Part shown: piece by piece, positions 27,764-35,588 of the stretch
Numbering within the stretch: position 1 is the stretch's first letter
Layout: every line of letters begins with the position of its first letter
NCBI RefSeq assembly: GCF_004345565.1
Contig: NZ_SLWA01000004.1
Coordinates: 178,459 to 242,458, forward strand
Length of the DNA stretch: 64,000 nt
Direction: 5' to 3'
DNA from: Flavobacterium circumlabens
Lineage (GTDB): Bacteria; Bacteroidota; Bacteroidia; Flavobacteriales; Flavobacteriaceae
Notes under the pieces: model-generated
What the model saw: the letters and a program-made list of their open reading frames with translations, nothing else
What the model was told of the DNA's origin: nothing
The model's database searches: none
Program-made: the position numbers and the translations under genes

Positions 27764-29755
27764 ATGGAGTTTCAAGTTACCTCAGATTATAGTCCAAAAG
27801 GCGATCAGCCGCAAGCCATTCAAAAATTAGCACAAGGAGTTGTTGATGGCGAAAAATATCAAACTTTACTGGGTGTAACAGGTTCCGGTAAAACATTTAC
27901 GGTAGCCAATGTTATTCAGGAAGTGCAGAAACCGACTCTGGTTTTAGCCCATAACAAGACTTTGGCGGCGCAGCTGTACTCGGAATTCAAACAGTTTTTC
28001 CCGAATAATGCGGTGGAGTATTTTGTTTCTTACTACGATTATTATCAACCGGAGGCTTTTATGCCGGTAACAGGGGTTTTCATCGAAAAAGATTTATCGA
28101 TCAATGAAGAACTTGAAAAAATGCGTTTAAGCACCACTTCTTCCCTGCTTTCCGGTCGTCGTGACATTTTGGTTGTTGCTTCCGTTTCCTGCCTGTACGG
28201 TATCGGGAATCCGGTAGAGTTTCAGAAAAACGTCATTGCCATAGAAAAAGATCAGGTCATTTCGCGCACCAAATTATTACACAGCCTGGTACAAAGTTTA
28301 TATGCCAGAACAGAAGCTGATTTTACACCCGGAACATTCAGAATAAAAGGAGACACGGTTGAAGTGTATCCGAGTTATGCTGATGATGCTTTCAGGATTC
28401 ACTTTTTTGGAGATGAAATTGAAGAAATAGAATCTTTTGATGCCAAGACTTCCCAGGTCATTGAAAAATTTAAAAAACTGACGATCTATCCCGCCAATAT
28501 GTTCGTGACTTCTCCGGAAGTTTTACAAGGCGCCATCTGGGACATCCAGCAGGATTTGGTCAAACAAGTTGATTATTTTAAAGAAACAGGTAAACATCTG
28601 GAAGCCAAACGTCTCGAAGAACGCACCAATTTTGACTTAGAAATGATTCGGGAACTGGGGTACTGCTCGGGAATTGAAAATTATTCAAGATACCTTGACG
28701 GAAGATTACCCGGAACAAGGCCTTTCTGTTTATTAGATTATTTTCCTAAAGATTATTTGATGGTTGTTGATGAAAGTCACGTAACCGTTTCTCAGGTTCA
28801 CGCCATGTACGGAGGTGACCGCAGCCGAAAAGAAAACCTGGTGGAATACGGTTTCCGTTTACCGGCTGCCATGGACAACAGGCCTTTGAAATTTGAAGAA
28901 TTTGAAGCTTTGCAAAATCAGGTGATTTATGTATCTGCTACTCCCGCCGACTATGAATTAGAAAAAACGGACGGTGTTTATATAGAACAGGTGATTCGTC
29001 CGACAGGATTACTGGATCCCATTATAGAAATTCGTCCGAGTTTAAATCAGATTGATGATTTAATCGAAGAAATTCAGGTTCGTTGTGAATTGGACGAAAG
29101 GGTTTTGGTGACCACTTTAACCAAAAGAATGGCCGAGGAATTAGCCAAATATCTAACCAAAGTAAATATCCGCTGTCGTTATATCCATTCTGATGTAGAT
29201 ACCTTAGAGCGTATCGAAATCATGCAGGATTTACGAAAAGGTATTTTTGATGTTTTAATTGGTGTGAATTTACTTCGTGAAGGTTTGGATTTGCCCGAAG
29301 TTTCGCTTGTTGCGATTCTTGATGCCGATAAAGAAGGTTTCCTGCGAAGCCACAGATCCCTGACGCAGACTATTGGTCGTGCGGCAAGAAATCTTAATGG
29401 TAAAGCCATCCTGTATGCTGATAAAATTACGGCCAGTATGCAAAAAACAATTGACGAAACGAATTACAGAAGAACCAAACAGATTAATTACAATACGGAA
29501 CATAATATTACGCCGCAGGCCTTAAATAAAAAAATCGAAAGTGCGTTTACTAAAAATCCATTAGTAGATTATGAACTGGGCCATACTTTGACAGCAGCTG
29601 CCGAACCGGACACCAAATATATGTCTAAAGCAGATCTGGAGAAATTGATTCGTGAAAAGCGAAAATCAATGGAAAAAGCAGCAAAGGATTTAGACTTCCT
29701 GCAGGCCGCAAAATTACGTGATGACATTAAAAAACTACAGGAACAATTGTCTTAA
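27764..29755 (+). CDS. uvrB: UvrABC excinuclease subunit B
   Basis: DNA nucleotide-excision repair helicase-like subunit, 663 aa, full length. Walker A GVTGSGKT (37-44), the beta-hairpin YYDYYQPEA that locks the DNA strand, DESH (Walker B), the helicase motif GVNLLREGLDLPEV and RSLTQTIGRAARN, and the C-terminal UVR motif (about 625-660) that contacts UvrC are all present. Its stop overlaps the stop of the convergent TerB-like gene by 4 bp (TTAA). TATCTTTA at 27729-27736 may be its -7 box. Confidence 0.98.
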   Translation: MEFQVTSDYSPKGDQPQAIQKLAQGVVDGEKYQTLLGVTGSGKTFTVANVIQEVQKPTLVLAHNKTLAAQLYSEFKQFFPNNAVEYFVSYYDYYQPEAFMPVTGVFIEKDLSINEELEKMRLSTTSSLLSGRRDILVVASVSCLYGIGNPVEFQKNVIAIEKDQVISRTKLLHSLVQSLYARTEADFTPGTFRIKGDTVEVYPSYADDAFRIHFFGDEIEEIESFDAKTSQVIEKFKKLTIYPANMFVTSPEVLQGAIWDIQQDLVKQVDYFKETGKHLEAKRLEERTNFDLEMIRELGYCSGIENYSRYLDGRLPGTRPFCLLDYFPKDYLMVVDESHVTVSQVHAMYGGDRSRKENLVEYGFRLPAAMDNRPLKFEEFEALQNQVIYVSATPADYELEKTDGVYIEQVIRPTGLLDPIIEIRPSLNQIDDLIEEIQVRCELDERVLVTTLTKRMAEELAKYLTKVNIRCRYIHSDVDTLERIEIMQDLRKGIFDVLIGVNLLREGLDLPEVSLVAILDADKEGFLRSHRSLTQTIGRAARNLNGKAILYADKITASMQKTIDETNYRRTKQINYNTEHNITPQALNKKIESAFTKNPLVDYELGHTLTAAAEPDTKYMSKADLEKLIREKRKSMEKAAKDLDFLQAAKLRDDIKKLQEQLS

Positions 29756-30153
29756 TTGTGTTGTTCCTGAAAAACTTTCAATAATAATTTAGGATCAAGC
29801 ATAGCGTTTGGTGCTTTATTCATCAAATCTAAAATGCGTTTTGTAGCATTGAGATTCAAACCCATTTCTATGGCAATTTGCTGGATCGCTTTAGCTTCTT
29901 TTTCATGCAAAATACCATCGCAATGCATAATCAGAGCCAATCTGTAGAATTGCTGAATGCGCTGAAACTCTGATTTTATGTTTAATGGAGGGGTTTCCTG
30001 ATGAAATAAATCCTGAAAATCTTTTTTATCGAAATTTAATTCCTGGGCTACCAGCCACAAAAAGTCCAGTTCCCTTTTATGCAGCTGACCATCGACTGTT
30101 GAGAAAACAATCATTTCTAAAAGTAAACTTCTCTTTTGTTCTTCGGTATCCAT
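29752..30153 (-). CDS. TerB-like helical protein
   Basis: A 133-aa all-helical protein of the TerB/tellurite-resistance-B type: SLLLEMIVFSTVDGQLHKRELDFL and a second DGILHEKEAKAIQQIA repeat carry the paired acidic DG(x)3-4E motif. Family function is unclear (metal sensing or membrane-associated stress roles). The frame is open 16 codons further up, but ATG at 30153 starts the conserved part. The last 4 bp overlap the uvrB end on the other strand, leaving no room for separate terminators. Confidence 0.8.
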   Translation of the reverse strand: MDTEEQKRSLLLEMIVFSTVDGQLHKRELDFLWLVAQELNFDKKDFQDLFHQETPPLNIKSEFQRIQQFYRLALIMHCDGILHEKEAKAIQQIAIEMGLNLNATKRILDLMNKAPNAMLDPKLLLKVFQEQHN

Positions 30154-30209
30154 CAATTTATTATTTTTAGCTAAAATATTGTTTTTAAATCTAAAACACA
30201 ATAAAACAT

Positions 30210-31010
30210 ATGATTCGGTTATTCTCCTTTTTTATTTTTCTGGGCATAATCTTTAGCGGAAATGCTCAGGAAAACACAGCGTCAAAAAATGTTTCTACTT
30301 TTACGATTGAAGCTCCACAACTCAAAACCACCAAAAAAATCTGGATTTATCTACCGGAAAATTATACCGCTTCAGACCAGAAATACAGCGTAATCTATAT
30401 GCACGACGCCCAGAATTTGTTTGATGCCAAAACTTCTTATGTCGGCAAATGGAATGTCGACGAAAAACTGGACAGCTTAAAAGCAAAGGTAATTGTTGTC
30501 GGAATAGAACATGGAAACGACAAACGAATCGATGAATTAACACCTTTCAAAAGTGAAAAATACGGCGGCGGAAATGCCGATAATTATCTCGATTTTATTG
30601 TAAAGACAGTAAAACCATACATAGATAAAAACTACAGAACCAAAACAAAAGCCAAAAATACCATTATTATGGGAAGTTCACTTGGCGGATTGGTGTCGTA
30701 TTATGCCATCTTAAAATATCCGGAAGTTTTTGGTAAAGCTGCAGTATTTTCCCCTTCTTTCTGGTTCTCGAAAGACATTTATACCTTAACAGAAAAAACG
30801 ACCAAAATTAAGATCAAAATTTACTTTTTATGCGGTGACAAAGAGGATGAGAACATGGTGCAGGATATGACCAAAATGGAACGTTTATTAGACACAAAAC
30901 GTTGTTATTGCCTTCACCTTACCAAATCAAAAATTGTAAAAGGAGGAGAACATAATGAAAAACTCTGGCGCGACGGCTTTGTTGGCGCACTTTCATGGCT
31001 GAAATATTAA
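30210..31010 (+). CDS. Exported esterase (esterase D/IroE-like)
   Basis: A 266-aa secreted alpha/beta hydrolase with a Sec signal ending at GNAQ (residue 20). YMHDAQNLF resembles the oxyanion-loop region of the family, GSSLGG has the nucleophile Ser157, and GGEHNEKLW the catalytic His. Relatives cleave acetyl groups, siderophore esters or feruloyl esters. It starts 56 bp from the divergent TerB-like gene and lies 17 bp before the dipeptide epimerase, so it heads a three-gene operon. Confidence 0.85.
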   Translation: MIRLFSFFIFLGIIFSGNAQENTASKNVSTFTIEAPQLKTTKKIWIYLPENYTASDQKYSVIYMHDAQNLFDAKTSYVGKWNVDEKLDSLKAKVIVVGIEHGNDKRIDELTPFKSEKYGGGNADNYLDFIVKTVKPYIDKNYRTKTKAKNTIIMGSSLGGLVSYYAILKYPEVFGKAAVFSPSFWFSKDIYTLTEKTTKIKIKIYFLCGDKEDENMVQDMTKMERLLDTKRCYCLHLTKSKIVKGGEHNEKLWRDGFVGALSWLKY

Positions 31011-31027
31011 ATTAAAAACAACAAATT

Positions 31028-32038
31028 ATGGAATTGATTTTAAGAGCATACAACCTAAAACTAAAACATACTTTTACTATTTCCAGAGAATCAATTGATT
31101 TTCAGCCTTCGTTGATTGTTGAACTCAAAAGCGATGGTTTTTCCGGTTTTGGTGAAGCCACCTCCAATCCGTATTATAAAACAACAGTTCCTGTCATGAT
31201 GCAGGATTTAGAAAAAATCAGACCTCTAATTGAAAGTACCGAAAACGAAACTCCAGAAGCTTTTTGGACAAAAATATATCCTTTTTTAAAACACGACATG
31301 TTTGCTTTATGTGCCTTAGACCTAGCTTATAATGACTGGTATGCCCGCAAAAAAGGAAAAAAACTATATGAATTATGGGGCTATTCTCCCGATAAAAATC
31401 CAATGACCGATTATACTATCGGAATTGCTTCGATCGAAAAAATGGTCTCCAAAATGCAGGAACTGCCGTGGCCAATTTATAAAATTAAACTGGGAACCCA
31501 GGAAGATATTGCCATTGTAAAAGAGTTACGGAAACATACGGATGCCATTTTCAGAATCGATGCCAATTGTGGCTGGGGAGTTGAAGAAACCATTAACAAT
31601 GCCGTTGAATTAAAAAAATTAGGGGTTGAGTTTCTGGAACAACCTATGAAAGCAGACGACTGGGAAGCCCACAAAGAAGTCTACAAACATTCCGTTTTGC
31701 CTGTTATTGCCGATGAAAGCTGTATTATTGAAGAAGATGTAGCAAAATGCCATAACTATTTTCACGGTGTAAATGTCAAATTGGTCAAGTGCGGCGGGCT
31801 GACTCCGGGTAAACGCATGATTGAAGAAGCTAAAAAACTTGGATTGAAAACCATGGTGGGCTGTATGACCGAATCTACGGTGGGAATTTCTGCAATCGCC
31901 CATTTATTACCGCAACTCGATTATGTAGATATGGATGGCGCACTGCTTTTAGCACAGGATATCGCAACCGGTGTAACCATAAAAAATGGTGTCATCAGCT
32001 ATTCTGAACTAAACGGAACCGGTGTAACTTTAATCTAG
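31028..32038 (+). CDS. ycjG: Dipeptide epimerase (L-Ala-D/L-Glu type)
   Basis: Enolase-superfamily enzyme of 336 aa. The base pair is the KIK motif (Lys152, Lys154) facing Lys251; metal ligands are Asp178, Glu204 and Asp229; the C-terminal DMDGALLL carries the dipeptide-binding DxD motif of the family. L-Ala-D/L-Glu epimerases let cells recycle the murein dipeptide L-Ala-D-Glu, and relatives accept other dipeptides. The next gene starts 4 bp after its stop, which points to tight translational linkage. Confidence 0.92.
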   Translation: MELILRAYNLKLKHTFTISRESIDFQPSLIVELKSDGFSGFGEATSNPYYKTTVPVMMQDLEKIRPLIESTENETPEAFWTKIYPFLKHDMFALCALDLAYNDWYARKKGKKLYELWGYSPDKNPMTDYTIGIASIEKMVSKMQELPWPIYKIKLGTQEDIAIVKELRKHTDAIFRIDANCGWGVEETINNAVELKKLGVEFLEQPMKADDWEAHKEVYKHSVLPVIADESCIIEEDVAKCHNYFHGVNVKLVKCGGLTPGKRMIEEAKKLGLKTMVGCMTESTVGISAIAHLLPQLDYVDMDGALLLAQDIATGVTIKNGVISYSELNGTGVTLI

Positions 32039-32042
32039 TTAT

Positions 32043-33074
32043 ATGAAAGTCAGCCAATTTCCGGATCGGATTATCGAAATAGACCAGGAACAGTATTTGT
32101 ATTTTGGCGGAACGGCCTATTTGGGCTTATCGGTCCATAAAGAATTTCAGCAATTGGTCCTTAAAAATATTTTAAGATGGGGAACAACTTACGGAAGTTC
32201 CAGGAACGCGAATGTAAAAGTCACTGCTTATGATGATGGCGAATCATTTTTAGCGCAACATATCAAAGCAGAATCAGCCGTTACGGTTTCGTCGGGAATG
32301 TTGGCCGGAAAAATGGTAATCGAGGAACTGAACAAGGAAACAGATTGTTATTTTCATTTTCCCAACGCACATCCTGCGATTAAAGCCCATGATAGTCTTC
32401 CCTTTTTTGAAGCTGGTAAAATCAATCCCAGATTATTCAATCCTAAACCGGAGAGAATTACCATTCTTACCGATGCCGTTCCTTCCTATCAGACAAAAGC
32501 AGTTGATTTATTGGTTTTAAAAGAAATCCCTAATCATAAAGAAATTACCCTGGTTATTGATGAATCCCATTCCCTTGGAATTTTAGGTCAGAATGGCTGT
32601 GGAATTTATAATGAAATACAATTCCCGGTTAAACGAAAAATCATGGTTTCTTCTTTGGGAAAAGCTTTCGGCTTAACGGGTGGCGTGATTGCAGGCGATT
32701 TAAATTTCATCAATCAGATAAAAAATCTGGACATTTTTATTTCTGCAGCCGGAATGAATCCTGCTTTTGTACAAACGCTGGCAGAAGCTGCTGAAATTTA
32801 TCCGATTCAACATCAGAAACTAGTCAAAAATCTGGAGTATCTGGATTCGAAACTGATCAAAAATGAGAACATCAAATTTGACAAAACCTATCCGTTGATT
32901 TATATTGAAATTGAAAGCATTACTGAAATCCTGAAAGCAAATAAAATTATTATTGCCAATTTCAGGTATCAGGAAAACGCCAAAGACATCAATAGAATTG
33001 TAGTTACGGCAAATCATCTTAAAGAAGATCTGGATAAATTAGTCAATATTTTAAACGCCTGTAATTCTAAATAA
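32043..33074 (+). CDS. PLP-dependent AONS-family enzyme, short form
   Basis: A 343-aa fold-type I PLP enzyme related to 8-amino-7-oxononanoate synthase and 2-amino-3-ketobutyrate CoA ligase. DESHS (Asp173, His176) contacts the cofactor, and SSLGKAFG has the Schiff-base Lys207. It opens with YFGGTAYLGLSVH, like the family's NDYLGL motif. About 50 residues are missing compared with BioF or Kbl (about 390 aa), and the surroundings are not biotin or threonine genes, so the reaction is open. It lies 4 bp behind the dipeptide epimerase gene. Confidence 0.82.
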   Translation: MKVSQFPDRIIEIDQEQYLYFGGTAYLGLSVHKEFQQLVLKNILRWGTTYGSSRNANVKVTAYDDGESFLAQHIKAESAVTVSSGMLAGKMVIEELNKETDCYFHFPNAHPAIKAHDSLPFFEAGKINPRLFNPKPERITILTDAVPSYQTKAVDLLVLKEIPNHKEITLVIDESHSLGILGQNGCGIYNEIQFPVKRKIMVSSLGKAFGLTGGVIAGDLNFINQIKNLDIFISAAGMNPAFVQTLAEAAEIYPIQHQKLVKNLEYLDSKLIKNENIKFDKTYPLIYIEIESITEILKANKIIIANFRYQENAKDINRIVVTANHLKEDLDKLVNILNACNSK

Positions 33075-33087
33075 AGTAAAAAAGTGT

Positions 33088-33163
33088 GCCACGAATTACA
33101 CCAATTTCCACGAATTAATTTTTAAATACAATGCAATTCGTGGAAATTGGTGTAATTCGTGGC
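33088..33163. repeat. 29-bp perfect inverted repeat (CACGAATT family)
   Basis: Arms at 33088-33116 and 33135-33163 are exact complements over 29 bases around an 18-nt loop. Each arm itself contains CCACGAATT twice. It sits 13 bp after the stop of the AONS-family gene and could end its transcript. A related, weaker hairpin with CACAGATT words lies at 33802-33869. Confidence 0.9.
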
Positions 33164-33189
33164 AAAAAACAGCAGCCCGACTCAATAAA

Positions 33190-33222
33190 TTGTAATCAAA
33201 TTACTTTTAAAACGTACCTTTG
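33190..33222 (+). promoter_or_regulatory. Promoter of the DUF1456 gene, TTG-N22-TACCTTTG
   Basis: TTG (33190-33192) and TACCTTTG (33215-33222) are spaced 22 bp, as in the Bacteroidota housekeeping promoter, 14 bp before the ATG. Confidence 0.7.
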
Positions 33223-33236
33223 TAAAAAATTAAACG

Positions 33237-33701
33237 ATGACGAATAACGATATCCTAAAAAAACTTCGCGTAGCTTTGATGCTCCGTGATGACCAAATAG
33301 TTGAGATTTTAGAATTAGTAGATTTTAGAATTACAAAATCAGAATTAGGAGCTTTTTTCAGGGCCGAAGATCATGAAAATTATATGGAATGCGGTGATCA
33401 GGTTTTACGTAATTTCTTAAACGGATTAGTAATTCATTTAAGAGGAACAAAGGAAAACCCTAAAAACCCGAATGATGTTTTAGCAAAGCATAAAGCAGAA
33501 ATTCCGAAGAAAGACAGCACAAAAGAAAGACCAGAATTTAAAGCTAGTGCAAAAGATGCTGAAAAAGGAAGAGGCGACAAAGCACCTTCTAGATCAGGGC
33601 CTTCAGCTAAAAAACCTTTTAAGAAAAACAACACCAAAACAGCTCCTAAAGTACAGGTTGTTGAAAAAGTGGTTTACAAAAACGGGAAGAATAAAAAATA
33701 A
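33237..33701 (+). CDS. yehS: DUF1456 family protein (YehS-like)
   Basis: A 154-aa protein. Residues about 1-70 carry the two DUF1456 helical repeats (NDILKKLRVALMLRDDQIVEI and ITKSELGAFFRAEDHENY). The remaining half is low-complexity and very rich in Lys, Pro and Ser, giving a basic tail that could bind nucleic acid. The tail is longer than in the enteric YehS. Function of the family is unknown. Confidence 0.85.
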   Translation: MTNNDILKKLRVALMLRDDQIVEILELVDFRITKSELGAFFRAEDHENYMECGDQVLRNFLNGLVIHLRGTKENPKNPNDVLAKHKAEIPKKDSTKERPEFKASAKDAEKGRGDKAPSRSGPSAKKPFKKNNTKTAPKVQVVEKVVYKNGKNKK

Positions 33702-33732
33702 TAATTTTTGTAAAAGGTAAAATGTGAAAGTT

Positions 33733-33869
33733 TAACCGCAAAGAACGCTACGATTTTATCCTGTTATTAAGCTTATAAACGCAAAAATTCGCAAAGCTTT
33801 TTTAGCCACAGATTATCAGTATTAAAAGGATTTTTAAAATCTGCGTTAATCTGTGTAATCTGTGGCTAA
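33733..33869. repeat. Composite dispersed-repeat region (CGCAAAG and CACAGATT types)
   Basis: The left half holds CGCAAAGAACGC and ATTCGCAAAGC words. The right half is a hairpin whose 14-bp arms TTAGCCACAGATTA (33802-33815) and its complement (33856-33869) flank further imperfect pairing. The intergenic space between the DUF1456 gene and sucC (277 bp) therefore consists mostly of repeats. No gene was found there. Confidence 0.75.
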
Positions 33870-33920
33870 CTTTTTTATACAATCCTTTGTTTTTTTTTGC
33901 AGTTAAAATGATTTCAAAAC

Positions 33921-33955
33921 AAAAAAACCATTCCGTTAGGAATGGCTTTTTATTT
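33921..33955 (-). terminator. sucC terminator
   Basis: CCATTCC and GGAATGG arms around GTTA, flanked by A and T runs on both sides, so it can work for either strand. It lies 24 bp beyond the sucC stop. Confidence 0.88.
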
Positions 33956-33978
33956 TATATAATCGATTTCTTATTTGA

Positions 33979-35172
33979 TTAAGATAATGCAGCTTTAACC
34001 TGATCAGCAGCTTCCTGAAATTGAGTAGCTGATAAAATTGGCATACCTGAATTGTCAATTAATTCTTTTGCAATTTCAGCATTTGTTCCTTGCAAACGAA
34101 CAATAATTGGCACATTGATAGCATCACCCATATTTTTGTAAGCGTCAACAACTCCTTGCGCCACACGGTCACAACGAACGATTCCACCAAAAATATTGAT
34201 CAAAATAGCTTTTACGTTTGGATCTTTTAAGATAATACGGAAAGCAGTTTCAACACGTTTTGCATCAGCAGTTCCACCAACGTCAAGGAAGTTAGCAGGC
34301 TCAAAACCAGCGTATTTAATTAAATCCATAGTTGCCATTGCAAGACCAGCTCCGTTTACCATACATCCTACAGTACCGTCAAGATCTACATAGTTCAAAC
34401 CTACTTCTTTAGCTTCAACCTCGATTGGATTCTCCTCACGGATATCTCTCATCTCAGCATATTTTGGTTGTCTGTATAAAGCATTATCATCGATATTTAC
34501 TTTAGCATCAACAGCCATAATTTTGTTATCTGAAGTTTTCAAAACCGGGTTGATTTCAAACATAGAAGCATCAGAACCAATGTAAGCATTGTAAAGTGAG
34601 TCAATGAATTTCACCATTTCTTTGAAGGCATTTCCTGAAAGACCTAAGTTAAAGGCAATTCTTCTTGCCTGAAAACCTTGTAATCCAACAGTAGGATCTA
34701 CTTCTTCAGTAAAAATTAAGTGAGGTGTGTGCTCCGCAACTTCTTCAATATCCATTCCACCTTCAGTAGAATACATAATCATGTTACGACCAGTAGCTCT
34801 ATTTAATAAAACAGAAACATAAAATTCAGAGGTTTCACTTTCACCAGGATAGTAAACATCTTCTGCTACTAAAATTTTGTTTACTTTTTTACCTTCAGCA
34901 GAAGTCTGAGGCGTAATCAATTGCATTCCGATAATTTGTCCTGCAATTTCTTCAACTTGTTGTAAGTTTTTAGCAAGCTTAACTCCACCACCTTTTCCAC
35001 GGCCACCTGCGTGAATTTGGGCTTTAATTACGTGCCATCCTGTACCGGTTTCGGCAGTTAATTGTTTTGCAGCAGCTACAGCTTCAACTGCATTGTTAGC
35101 CACAATTCCGCGTTGAATGCGTACTCCGTAACTCGCTAAAATTTCTTTTCCTTGATATTCGTGTATGTTCAT
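33979..35172 (-). CDS. sucC: Succinyl-CoA synthetase (ADP-forming) beta subunit
   Basis: TCA-cycle enzyme subunit that couples succinyl-CoA cleavage to nucleotide phosphorylation. The start MNIHEYQGKEILASYGVR is diagnostic; 20 extra upstream codons in frame lack similarity and were excluded, giving 397 aa. The ATP-grasp part has HAGGRGKGGGVKL and the C-terminal ligase part has LDVGGTADAKRVETAFRII and NIFGGIVRCD. The alpha subunit gene sucD is not within this window, so the two are unlinked here. Single gene, divergent from gltB. Confidence 0.97.
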   Translation of the reverse strand: MNIHEYQGKEILASYGVRIQRGIVANNAVEAVAAAKQLTAETGTGWHVIKAQIHAGGRGKGGGVKLAKNLQQVEEIAGQIIGMQLITPQTSAEGKKVNKILVAEDVYYPGESETSEFYVSVLLNRATGRNMIMYSTEGGMDIEEVAEHTPHLIFTEEVDPTVGLQGFQARRIAFNLGLSGNAFKEMVKFIDSLYNAYIGSDASMFEINPVLKTSDNKIMAVDAKVNIDDNALYRQPKYAEMRDIREENPIEVEAKEVGLNYVDLDGTVGCMVNGAGLAMATMDLIKYAGFEPANFLDVGGTADAKRVETAFRIILKDPNVKAILINIFGGIVRCDRVAQGVVDAYKNMGDAINVPIIVRLQGTNAEIAKELIDNSGMPILSATQFQEAADQVKAALS

Positions 35173-35588
35173 AATATAGAATTTGTCTGGTTCTGAATTT
35201 ATTTCAGAATAAAAGTGCGACAAAAATAGCAAAATTCAACTGAATAGTAAAATCTTTTTTCAATTAAAAAATGCCTTAAACCGACATTAAACAGTTATTC
35301 AATTTCAAAGAAAAGGAATCGTTAAACTATCGCTTCTAAAATGTTAACTAAAAAACACTAAAAAGTTTGATATTTAACAAAAACCTCACTGATTTCAAAG
35401 CCTTACGCCCAATTTCATTCCACATATTACAATGTAAATTGTGATTTTATCATTTCACAATGCTTTCTGCAATATTATTATCATTTAAGAATCATTTTTC
35501 TAATATTACAACAAAAATGAAAGCGGAATTACATTTTCAATACATTATGTTTAACGAAATCTCTATTTTTGTAGAAAAAATATCAAGA
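35173..35588. other. Divergent sucC-gltB regulatory interval
   Basis: This 416-bp AT-rich stretch has no supported gene. It should hold both promoters: TATTTTTG on the plus strand at 35564-35571 lies 17 bp before the gltB ATG, and TATTTTTG on the minus strand at 35221-35228 lies 48 bp before the sucC start. A 7-bp inverted repeat, TTCTGAA (35191) with TTCAGAA, is in the sucC 5' region. The gltB frame stays open back to 35460, but that part lacks family similarity. Confidence 0.5.

Noticed and set aside
29752..30153. Tellurite-resistance operon
   Set aside because: Only a single TerB-like gene is present; no other ter genes are around.
33088..33163. Phage attachment site or transposon end
   Set aside because: There is no integrase, transposase or tRNA gene nearby, and the structure is a plain hairpin.
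35173..35232. In-frame extension of sucC to an upstream start
   Set aside because: SucC proteins begin MNIHEYQGKEIL; the 20 extra residues do not fit.
35460..35588. In-frame extension of gltB to an earlier ATG
   Set aside because: The 43 extra residues have no family similarity and would place the glutaminase Cys far from the N-terminus. A -7-like box lies within this stretch, 17 bp before the ATG at 35589.
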